From an uncultured Caulobacterales bacterium (GTDB lineage: Bacteria > Pseudomonadota > Alphaproteobacteria > Caulobacterales > Maricaulaceae), in the NCBI GenBank assembly GCA_937928165.1, contig CALFVT010000002.1, positions 418,530 through 482,529 on the forward strand: a stretch of DNA of 64,000 bases, read 5' to 3'. The first letter of the stretch is position 1. Each line of letters starts with the position of its first letter. A model generated the notes under the pieces. The model did not search any database and was not told where the DNA came from. It was given only the letters and a program-made list of their open reading frames with translations. The position numbers were made by a program, and so were the translations under genes. Shown in pieces: positions 1 to 12,380 of the stretch.

Positions 1-2
1 CG

Positions 3-3000
3 CTTGTGAAAACGGCGTCTATTACCGCTGATGCCGCTGCCGGAGATATTATCACTTATAGCTATGCCGCGGTAAACACAGGCAATATCACAATGACAAA
101 TGTGTCGATTAATGATGTCCATAGCGGCGCAGGCAGCCTTTCTGCGATTACCCCTGCATCGGTGACTTTAGCGCCCGGCGAGAGCCAAACTTTCGTCGCC
201 ACTTATGAAGTAACGCAAGATGATATAGATGCAGGCAGTAATATCACTAATGATGCGGCCCTGAACGGTACGCCGGAGCGGGGAAGTTACACGCCCGCCA
301 GTGATGATGCCACCGTTAGCGTCATTGCGCCGTCGCCGTCCATGAACCTTGAAAAGACAGCGGACCGCACAGCGGGACTTACGGTCGGCGAAACTGTAAC
401 TTATACTTATCGTGTTGAAAATACAGGTAATGTGACCTTTGATAACGTCAGTATTAATGATGTGCATAATGGTACGGGCGTCTTATCGGCTGTGTCCCCT
501 GGGTCAGTCAATAGTTTTGCTCCGGGTGACATTGCTATTTTCGCGGCTACTTATGTAATTGAACAAGCTGATCTTGATGCCGCCGTGCCGATTACCAATG
601 AAGCCAGCCTGGGCGGTACGCCGCGTCTTGGGGCCTATACGCCTGTTACAGATACAGAAACTGTTACCCTAGTTGCGCCGGCGCCGCAGCTATCCCTTGT
701 TAAAACGGCAACGCCTTCGGCCAATGTCGCTTTGGGCGATGTTATCACCTATAGCTATGTTGTTGAAAATACCGGTAATGTGACCATGGAAAATGTCGCC
801 ATTACGGATGTGCAAATTGCGCAAGGCACATTATCTGTCATTTCCCCAGCCAATGTGGCCAGCCTCGCACCAGGCGCAACAACGAGCTTCACAGCCACAT
901 ATGAAGTCCTGCAAGCGGATGTAGATAGCGGCGCAGATATCACTAATACAGCCACAGTCAATGCCGCGCCTTTGGCCGGTAGCTTTACCCCCGTGAGTGA
1001 TGATGCGGTGGTGACGCAAGCGGACGTAACCCCTGCGGTTGATTTTACAAAAACAGCAGACGTAACAACGGACCTGTCGGTCGGTGATATTGTGACTTAT
1101 ACCTATAGTGCGCAAAATACGGGGGATGTGACTCTAACCAATGTCTCCGTAAGTGATGTGCATAACGGTGCAGGCGCTTTATCTGCGATTACCCCGCCGA
1201 GCTTTGCGACCTTAGCCGTCGGCCAAACGGTTATATTTACGGCGAATTATGAAGTGACCCAAGCCGATATTGATGCTGGGGTTCCTATTACTAATGAAGC
1301 CACTCTTTCAGCAGCGCCAGAGCGCGGCACGCTTGCGCCGGTGACCGCTGATGCGTCTGTTACTGTTGATGCTGGCTTGCCAAGCCTAAGCCTTGATAAG
1401 CGGGCCTTGACAACCGAATTCACAGCTGTCGGTGATGAGCTAAGCTATGAATATGAGGTTGAGAATACGGGTAATGTGACGATCGCAAATCTTGCTGTCA
1501 GTGATGACCGTATTGCGGTTGTAACCTGCCCTGTCACGACATTAGCGCCGGGCGAGAGTACTATTTGTACGGCGACATATGACGTCACTCAAGATGATTT
1601 AAACGCAGGCTCTGTTGTGAATATTGCGGCCGCCAATGGTGATCCAGCGGCAGGGACATTAGACCCAGCCGAAGATACAGAAACTGTTGACGGTGAGCAA
1701 ACCCCCGCCTTAACCCTCGAAAAATTGGCGCTGGATACAGATTTCACGACGGTTGGTGATGAAATCCGTTATACATATGCGGTGGAAAATACGGGTAATG
1801 TTGAGATTGCTGATCTTGTTATTAATGATGACCGCATTGCGGTTGTCACCTGCCCTGTCACCACATTAGCCCCCGGCGAAGATACATTGTGTGAAGCCAC
1901 TTATAGCGTCACCCAAGCTGATATTGATGCGGGTAGCGTCACAAATATTGCCAGTGCCACGGGCACGCCCGCCGGTGGTGATTTGACTGATCCAGAAGAC
2001 ACTGTGACTGTTTCTGGGACGCAAAGCCCGGCTTTAGATATTGAAAAAACCGCTCTTGATACAACATTTGCGGCGGTGGGTGATATCCTTAGCTATGAAT
2101 ATCTTATTACCAATTCGGGTAATGTTACGATTACAGATCCAGTGACGGTGAATGATGACCGCATTGCTTCTGTATCTTGCCCCGCCCTTGCGGCAACCGG
2201 CCTTGCGCCTGGCGGCACAATAACATGTAGCGCTGATTATACTGTCACCCAAGCCGATCTTGATGCAGGGGATGTCACGAATATTGCGAGTGCTACTGAC
2301 GGCACGACAAGTTCGCCTGATGATACAGCGGTCGTGGCGGCGGTTCAGTCTCCAGCCTTTACTCTTGTTAAAACGGCAAATGAAACAAGCTTTAGCGCCG
2401 TGGGTGATCTGCTAAGTTATAATTATCTTGTGACGAATACAGGTAATGTCCGTATTGGCGATATTGCGGTGAGTGATGACCGAATTACGGTGGTTAATTG
2501 TAATGTGCCTGCGGTGGGCAATGGAGATAATTTCCTGGATCCCGGCGAAGCTGTGGTCTGTACCGCGAATTATACGGTTACGCAGGCCGACTTAAATACA
2601 GGCTTTGTGACCAATAACGCCGAAACGAGTGGAACGCCCGCTGGCGGTAGCCTCGCGCCCGCCCTTGATGATGAAACAGTAACCGCCGACCAGCTTCCGG
2701 CTTTAAGCCTTGTTAAAACGGCGAATGAAACCAGCTTTGCGGCTGTGGGTGATGTGCTGACATATGATTACCGTGTTGAAAACACAGGGAATGTTGAGAT
2801 CACAAGTATCGCGGTAAGTGATGACCGTATTGCGGTTGTATCCTGCCCGGCTACGGCCCTTATGCCCGGCGAGGTGGTTACTTGTACGGCGAGCTATACA
2901 GTGACCCAAGACGATATTGATGCAGGGTCTGTGGTCAATAATGCGGCGGCAACAGGTGACCCCGTTGGCGGTAGCTTAACTGGCGCCGCGGCACAAGAAA

Positions 3001-6000
3001 CCGTTGACGCGATTCAATCGCCAGCTTTTGAAGTTGAGAAAAATGCGGTCAGCATTAATTTTGTCGCTCCCGGTGATATTACCTCTTATGAATATGTGGT
3101 GACCAATACGGGGAATGTAACCTTAACAGACCCGATTACGGTGACGGATAATCTTATTGCGTCCGTGAATTGCCCTGCATTGCCTGCAGGCGGCCTTGTG
3201 CCCGCTGCGTCTTTAACATGTACGGCAGATTATGTGGTGACCCAAGCGGATTTGGACGCAGGCTCTGTGACCAACCTCGCCTCTGCTAGCGACGGCACGA
3301 CGACATCGCCGCAAACCTCTGAAACAATTCCGGCCTCTCAAAACCCAGCGTTATCGATTGAAAAATCTTCCGCTTCGAGTGAAATTACGGTTGCAGGCGA
3401 AATTATTACTTACGACTTTACAATCCGCAATGATGGTAATTTGACCTTAACAGGCGGGGTTGACGTTATTGATGATAAGATTGGCACGATTACCTGTGTT
3501 ACGGGTAATTTTATACCCGGCGCAACGGCGACATGTTCGGCGGATTATACCGTTACTCAGGCGGATATTGATGCGGGCTTTGTGACGAACCAAGCTTTTG
3601 CCGAGAATAACCGCGCCGTGTCGGCTCCGGTTGATTTGACACTGAATGCGGATCAGGCACCAAGTTTAGATTTTGAAAAAACGGCTCTAACGGCTGATTT
3701 CACAAATGTAGGCGACGTCATTAGTTATGAGTTCCGCCTTGAAAATACAGGTAATGTCACCCTTGATAATATAAGCGTGTCGGACGCTCTTATTCCGTCA
3801 ATTATCTGCCCAGCCACGGTTTTACTCCCCGGCGAATCTATTATTTGTAGCGGTGACTATACGGTAACCCAAGCGGATGTCGATGCGGGTGACGTGGTTA
3901 ACAATGCGAGCGCGTCGGCCCAACCTCCGGGCGGCGGCGCACCTGTCAACCAAAACGGCACGGCCACGGTCGATAGCTTACCGGATCCGTCTATAATCTT
4001 TGAAAAGCGTGCAACGCGGACAGAGTTTTCTGCTGTGGGCGATCTTTTAACCTATGAATTTGATGTTGAAAATAATGGCTCGGTGACGCTGAATAATATT
4101 GTCATTACCGATGATCTTATTGCCGCTGTGACCTGCCCTGTCAGCACATTAGCTCCCGGTGCGGCCATGGTGTGTACGGCGAATTATGCTGTAACCCAAG
4201 CGGATATTGACGCCGGTGAAGTCGTCAATAATGCTGCCGTAAACGCAGAGCCTGCAGACGGCTCCTCACTCCCTACGGCAGATTCCCAAGCGGTTGTCGC
4301 GGCAGATCAACGCCCTGAGCTTACCCTCGATAAGCGCGCTATCACGGCGGATTACGCGGCCCCCGGAGATGTGCTGTCTTATGAATATGAAGTTCGCAAT
4401 ATCGGCAATGTCAATGTGACAGCACTTGTCATTAGTGATGACCGTATTGCCTCTGTGTCTTGTCCTGTGACGGCTCTTGCCCCCGGCGCCAGCACGGTTT
4501 GTACGGCTGATTATATTGTGACCCAAGATGACATTGATACGGGCCGTGTTACAAATATTGCCTCTGCTGATGCCGTGCCAAGCGGTGGGAGCTTAACGGC
4601 GCCCGAAGACAGTGTGAGCGTTAATGCGGTTCAGTCGCCTGAGTTATCTATTGTGAAAACAGCACTTGAGACTGACTTTTCAAAAGTGGGCGATATCCTG
4701 AATTATACATATGAAATTACCAATAGCGGTAATGTCACGATCACAAATGCGGTGAGCGTGAGTGATGACCGTATTGCTTCTGTAAGCTGCCCGGCTATTC
4801 CTGCGGGCGGGCTTGTCCCAGCGGCGAGCCTAACCTGCACAGCGAGCTATGTTGTGACCCAAGCGGATCTTGATGCGGGAGATGTTACGAATATCGCGTC
4901 TGCCAGTGACGGTAGTGTAACCTCTGCAGTGGACGACGCGGTTGTTGATGCGGTTCAAGAGCCGTCTTTGGCGATGACCAAAACAGGCACGCCGCAGACA
5001 TTTAACGCGGTTGGCCAAGTCATTAGCTATGATTATGTTATCACCAATACAGGTAATATTACGATAACTGATCCGCTGACAGTAAATGATGACCGGATTG
5101 CTTCTGTGAGCTGCCCGGCTCTACCCGTCGGCGGACTTGTTCCCGGTGAAAGCCTTAGCTGCATCGGCACAGATGTTGTGACCCAAGCGGATTTGGATGC
5201 GGGCTTCATTGAAAATACAGCCACTGGCAGTGACGGCACGACACCCACGGACCCGGTAGTTGAACGGGTGAGCGCTGAGCAGCTTCCAGCCTTAACCATT
5301 GATAAAGCCGCCATAGAGACAGAATTTACTGCCGTAGGTGATATTGTGAATTACACTTATGAGGTGACAAATTCGGGTAATGTGACGATTACGGATGCCA
5401 TTAATGTAAATGATGACCGCATTGCCAATGTGTCCTGTCCGGCGCTCGCGAGTACGGGACTGGCCCCTGGCGTAAGCCTGACATGTACGGCAAATTATAC
5501 CATTAGCCAGTCTGACCTTGATGCAGGCGGGGTGACCAATATTGCCACGGCTTTTACGCCGGATGTTGTTTCCTTTGATGATACTGTAACAGTGCCTGCC
5601 AATCAGCAGCCAGCTTTATCAATCGTGAAAACGGCTATAAATGCTGATTTTGCGTCGGTAGGTGATATCTTAGATTATGAATACCGCGTTGAAAATACGG
5701 GTAATGTGACCTTAACAGGTACGATCACCGTGAGTGATGACCGTATTGCCTCCGTTAGCTGCCCTTCGCTCCCAGCCGCAGGCCTTGCGCCGAGCGCGTC
5801 TCTTGTTTGTAGTGCCAGCTATTCTGTGACCCAAGCCGATATTGATGCAGGAAGTGTGACCAATATTGCGTCTGCTGCTAATGGCGGCGTTGTATCGCCG
5901 AGCGATGATGCGGTTGTTAACGCCGTTCAGTCGCCGGGACTGCAAACAGTGAAGCGGGCCTTGCAAATTGATTATAGCGCCGTGGGCGATGTTATTAGCT

Positions 6001-9000
6001 ATGAATATGACGTTATTAATACAGGGAATACAACCATTACCGCGCCGATCACGGTGAGTGATGACCGGATTGCATCTGTTAGCTGTCCGGCGCTTCCGGC
6101 AGGCGGTCTGGCTCCGGGTAGCCAAATTACCTGTAGCGCTAATTATGTGATTACCCAGGCGGATATTGATCTTGGCTTTGTTGAAAATATAGCCAGTTCC
6201 TCAGATGGCAGCGTGAACTCGCCGCCTGTCACAGAGCAAGTTGACGCGGTTCAAAGCCCAAGTTTGTCCATAGAAAAAACCGCACTTGATACTGTGTTTG
6301 CCGCTGTCGGTGATGTGCTGGCTTATGAATATCTTGTGACAAATACAGGTAATGTTACGGTGACGGCCCCAATTAGCGTCAGTGATGACCGTATTAGTGC
6401 TGTGAATTGTCCGGCCCTGCCTGCGGGGGGCTTGGCTCCATCTGCCAGCTTGACCTGCACCGCGAGTTATGTGGTCACTCAAGACGATATTGACGCTGGT
6501 GAAGTTATTAATATTGCCAGCGCGAGCGACGGCAATGTAACTTCGCCGACGGATACTGCGCTTGCCTCTGCTAATCAAACGCCTGATTTGTCGATTGTAA
6601 AGACCGCGCAGCAGACAAGCTTTTCAGCGGTGGGTGATAGTCTAACTTATGATTATGTTGTGACCAATACGGGTAATGTTACCCTTAACGGAAATATCAT
6701 GGTTGATGATGACCGGATTGCTGCGGTCTCTTGTCCTGCGCTCCCCGCAAGCGGTCTGGCACCGAATGCCGCGATTACATGTAGCGCAAGCTATATCGTC
6801 ACCCAAGCGGATATTGATGCCGGTAGTGTGACCAATATCGCCTCTGCCCGTAATGGCGCTACGGTCTCGCCAAGTGATAGCGCCGTTGTCAATGCAGATC
6901 AGCAGCCCGCTCTTGATATTGTTAAACGCGCACTTGATACGACTTATAGCGCGGTTGGTGAGCAGATCGGCTATGAATATGACGTCTTTAACATTGGTAA
7001 CACCACCTTGACGAGCCCGATTACCGTTAGTGATGACCGCATTGCGTCTGTCTCCTGTCCGGCTCTGCCTGCGGGTGGATTGGCGCCGGGCGGCTCCATC
7101 ACATGTAGCGGCGTTTATAGCGTCACTCAGCAAGATATTGATGACGGCGTTGTTGAAAATATCGCCAGTGCAACGGACGGTAATGTGACCTCTCCGGTTG
7201 TGAATCGCCGCGTCTTTGCCACGCGCAACTCAGAGCTTGAAATTGAGAAAAATGCGGTGGATGTGAACTTCACCCTTCCTGGTGATATTGTAACCTATGA
7301 ATATATTGTCACGAACCGTGGCAATGTCACAATCATTGACCCGATCACAGTTGATGATAATTTAATTACTAATGTTACTTGTCCGGCCTTACCGGCAGGT
7401 GGCCTTGCGCCCAATGCCTCTTTAACTTGTACGGCTCAGTATGTTGTCACCTTAGATAATCTTGACATTGGCGTTGTTGTGAACCTTGCGACAGCCTCTG
7501 CGGGCGGCGTGACATCTGCGCCGACATCGGAAACTATTCCTGATGGGGCGAATCCAGCGATTGAAATCCGTAAATCATCTCTTGATACAAGTTTTGCCGC
7601 TGTGGGTGATATCCTAACTTATAGTTTTGAGATTGAAAACACAGGGGATGTAACCCTTGTGAACACCATTGAAGTGGTTGATAACCGCATCGGCACCATA
7701 AGCTGTTTTGCAGGCCCAACTTTTATTCCAGGGCAAATCGAAAGCTGTACTGCCGATTATACTGTGACCCAAGTCGACCTTGATGCGGGCTTTGTCACGA
7801 ATGATGCCTTTGCTATGCACCCCCGGGCAAGCTCCCCGCCTGATTTTGTCACAATCACTGCGGATCAAGACCCAGAGCTAACCCTTGTGAAAACGGCGCA
7901 GACCCTTGAATTTGCGCAAGTTGGTGACCGCATTGACTATGTCTATACCGTAACCAATACGGGGAATATTACCCTGCTACAGGATATCACCGTGAGTGAT
8001 AACCGCATTGCTAATGTCACCTGTGCAGCCATGCCCGCCGGCGGTCTTGCCGTGGGCGCATCTATTACCTGTACGGCCAGTGATTTTGTGACCCAAGCTG
8101 ATTTGGATGCTGGTTTTGTCACGAATACAGCTACAGCCACAGATGGCAGCGTCACCTCTGCACCGGTTGATGAGACCGTTGATGGTGTTCAAACGCCAAG
8201 TCTTGATCTGGTGAAAACAGCGCTTAATAATGATTTCGCCGCTGTCGGTGACCGCCTTGAATATAGCTATACTGTCACGAATGATGGTAACGTCACGATT
8301 ACAGACCCGGTAACGATTTCTGATGACCGCATAGCGAACGTAATTTGTCCGGCCCTTCCGGCGGGCGGTCTTCTGCCGAATGCGTCTATTATCTGTACAG
8401 CGGAGGATGTGGTGAGCCAAGCGGATATTGACGCTGGTTTTGTGGCCAATACGGCCAGCGCTTCTGATGGCACGACGACATCTAATCCTGCGTCGCAGAC
8501 CGTGACGGGCACCCAAAGCCCCGCGCTTGAGATTGCTAAAACATCGCCGGATAGCCAATTTGCTACTGTTGGTGATGTACTGACTTATAATTATGACGTT
8601 ACAAATACAGGTAATGTTACAATCACAGATGCCGTAAACGTGAGTGATGACCGCATTGCAGTGGTAAGCTGCCCCGCTCTTCCAGCGGGCGGATTAGTCC
8701 CGGGCGCATCAATCACCTGTAGCGCTGATTACACGGTTGTTCAGGCTGATATTGATGCAGGCTTTATAACAAATATTGCCGATGCCAGTGCAGGCAGCAT
8801 AGATTCTGTACCGGTTGACCTAACAATTACCGCAGACCAAGCCCCTGAACTTAACCTTGTGAAAACAGCGCTAGATACAATCTATGCCAATATTGGTGAC
8901 CGTCTTGATTATGAATATGTCGTCACGAATACAGGTAATGTTACCATTACGCGCAATATTGATATAAGCGATGACCGGATTTCATCGGTTAATTGTCCGG

Positions 9001-12000
9001 CCCTACCCGCTGGCGGCCTTGCTGTCGGTGCGTCGATTACATGTACGGCCAGTGATTTTGTCACCCAAGCTGATTTGGATGCTGGATTTGTCACCAATAC
9101 GGCCAGCGCATCTGATGGGGTCATAAGCTCTGACCCTGTGACGGAGCGCGTAAATGGGGCCCAGACACCTGAGCTGACCTTGGCTAAAGCCGCTTTAAAT
9201 AGTGATTTCACGGCGGTTGGCGACATCCTCACCTATAATTACGTTGTGACTAATACGGGTAATGTTACGGTTACAGACCCTGTGAACGTTACCGATGACC
9301 GGATTGCCAATGTAGTCTGTCCAGCGCTGCCGAGCGGCGGTTTGCTTCCCGGCGCGTCTATCACCTGCACAGGCGAAGATAGCGTCACCCAAGCCGACCT
9401 CGATGCAGGCTTTGTGACCAATATCGCCTCGGCTAGTGACGGGACAACAAGTTCAGACCCATCAAGCCAGACGGTGACAGGCACGCAGAACCCTGTCTTT
9501 ATCATTGAAAAATCATCAAATGATACAAGCTTTGCGGCTGTCGGTGATGTGCTGACCTATAGCTATGATATTTTTAATACGGGGAATGTGACCTTAACTG
9601 CGCCGTTTACCGTCAGTGATGACCGCATTCCAAATGTTGTCTGTGACGCCTTGCCTGCGGGCGGCCTTGCGCCGGGGGATTCCCTATCTTGTGCGGGGAC
9701 AGATATTGTCACCCAAGAGGATATTGATAACGGCTTTGTCATGAATACGGCCACTGCGAATGACGGAACGCAAACCACACCCCCTGTTAGCCTTCGGATT
9801 AACGGCGCGCAAACCCCTGCGCTCTCTCTTGTGAAAAATGCTCTGACGACTGATTTTGCCGCCGTTGGCGATCAGCTCTCCTATGAGTATATCGTCACCA
9901 ATACGGGGAATGTGACCCTCACTGAAGATATCGTTATTACCGATGACCGCATTGCAGTTGTCAGCTGTCCTGCACTTCCGGCTGGCGGCTTGGCTCCGGC
10001 GGCGTCGATTACCTGTACGGCAGTGGATGTTGTCACCCAAGCGGATCTTGACGCCGGCTTTGTGATGAATATCGCCAGTGCTACTGACGGAACCCTTATA
10101 ACAGACCCGATGAGCGCAACCGTAGACGGAACGCAAAACGCAGGTCTTGAGATCGAGAAACTTGCGCTAACCAATAGCTTTGCGGCTGTTGGGGATGAGC
10201 TAAGTTATAGCTATAATGTGCGAAATACAGGCAATGTCACCCTTACAGCGCCAATTACCGTGAGTGATGATAGAATTGCAGATGTTGACTGTCCGGCGCT
10301 TCCAAATGGCGGGCTTGTTCCGGGCGCTGTCTTAACCTGTACGGCGGTCTATGAAGTCACCCAAGCGGATATTGACGCCGGTTTTGTGACTAATATTGCT
10401 AGTGCAAGCGACGGCACGTCAACCTCGCCCGTAGATGATGCCACGGTTCAAGCTGACCAATTACCCGCGCTTGAGATTGTCAAAACATCTCCGCAAAGCA
10501 GTTTTAACGGCTTGGCACAAATCCTAACCTATAATTATGAGGTGACGAATACGGGTAATGTAACCATCACAGATCCGGTTACAGTCAGCGATGACCGAAT
10601 TGCGAATGTGATCTGTCCTGCGCTTCCTGCGGGCGGTTTGGCCCCTAATGTTTCGATTACATGTAGCGCTGATTATAGCGTGACCCAAGATAATCTTGAT
10701 AGCGGCGCGGTGACAAATATTGCCTCTGCGAGCACAGGTGATGTGACGTCTGATCCTGTAAGCCTGACGATTGAAGCGGTGTCTTTACCAGAGCTTAGCC
10801 TTGAGAAGACGGCCCTCACCACAGACTTCACGGCTGTGGGTGATGTCTTGTCTTATGAATATATTGTTACCAATACGGGTAATGTCACTATTACAGAACC
10901 TGTAACGGTGAGCGATGACCGGATTGCCAGTGTGGTCTGTGAAAACCTACCAGCCGGTGGCCTTGTGCCAGGACAATCCCTAAGCTGCACGGCGCAAGAT
11001 GTTGTCACGCAAGCTGATTTGGATGCAGGCTTTGTTACAAATATTGCCGCGGCGAGCGACGGCACAACAAGCTCTACCCCAGTTGACGCAACGGTGAATG
11101 CGGATCAAGTACCGGCCCTTGGCTTTACCAAACAGGCTCAAACCGCTGACTTTAATGCTGTCGGTGACGTGTTAAGCTATGTCTATATTGTTGAGAATAC
11201 GGGTAATGTGACGATCACCCAGCCGATTACGGTATCGGATGACCGCATTGATACGGTTATCTGTCCTGCTCTCCCTGCGGATGGTTTGGCGCCAAGCGAA
11301 ACTTTAACCTGTACGGCGGATTATGTCGTGACCCAAGAAGATATTGATCTTGGCTTTGTAACCAATATTGCCTCTGCGAGTGACGGGACAACCACATCAC
11401 CGCAAGATGAGGTTACTGTTGATGCGGTCGCTTTACCGGCGCTTGAAATTGTCAAATCATCACCAGATACGACTTTTGCACAAGTTGGTGATATTTTGAC
11501 CTATAACTATCTTGTAACCAATACGGGGAATATCACCCTTACAACCCCTATTACAGTAAGTGATGACCGTATTGCGGATGTTACCTGTCCGGCCTTGCCA
11601 GCGAGCGGCCTTGCTCCAACGGCGAGCCTGACTTGTAGCGGTGACTATGTGGTCACCCAAGCCGACTTAGATGCCCGCGGCGTGACTAATCTTGCCTCTG
11701 CCAGCGACGGTACGACTGTGTCGGATACGGTGAGCTTAACGATTGAAGGCACGGCACTTCCAGCACTTGACGTTGTGAAAACAGCGATCACTGAAAGCTT
11801 CGCCATGCCGGGTGATATTATTTCTTATGAATATCTTGTCACCAATACAGGTAATGTGACTCTGACAACGCCTATAAATATTAATGATGATAAGATTGAA
11901 ACGGTGAGCTGTCCGGCGCTCCCAGCCAGCGGTCTTGCGCCGCAAGCAAGCCTAACATGTACGGCGGATTATGAAGCTGTGCAGGCTGACCTTGACGCAG

Positions 12001-12380
12001 GTTTTGTGACCAATATCGCTTCGGCTCAATCGGGTGATACGCTCTCCGGTGAGGTGTCTGAAACTGTTGAGGCCCAGCGCCTTCCGGCAATGGATGTAAG
12101 CAAAATAGCCTCTGCGCCTCAGCAAGTCTTTGGCCCGATCTATGACGTGACCTATAATATTGAGCTGGCGAATACAGGTAATGTTACCCTAACGGATATG
12201 AGCCTTGAAGATAATCTTCTTGAGGCCCTTGCACCGTCAACGCTGATTGGCACCCCGCAGGTGAGTTTAAGCGGCTTTACTACAGGCGCGGCCAATGATA
12301 ATTATAACGGTATTGATGATATTGAACTACTGGGTAGCAATACGAGCTTGTCTGTTGGCGAGAGCGGAAATGTTGAGCTG
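3..12380 (+). repeat. Coding tandem repeat array, about 327 bp period, 38 copies
   Basis: Each unit encodes one extracellular beta-sandwich domain of about 109 residues. The first four (to about base 1380) carry DVHNGxGxLSAITP and no cysteine. From the fifth on, each unit carries DDRIAxVSCPALPAGGLAP and a second Cys in ITCTA about 16-20 residues later. Copies are diverged at the DNA level and differ in length by a few codons. From about the 15th copy, every third unit is most alike, indicating a higher-order unit of three. Confidence 0.9.

Noticed and set aside
1..12089. Regular short-spaced DNA repeats that might suggest a CRISPR array
   Set aside because: The period is about 327 bases, units are diverged, and the whole stretch is one open frame coding homologous protein domains.
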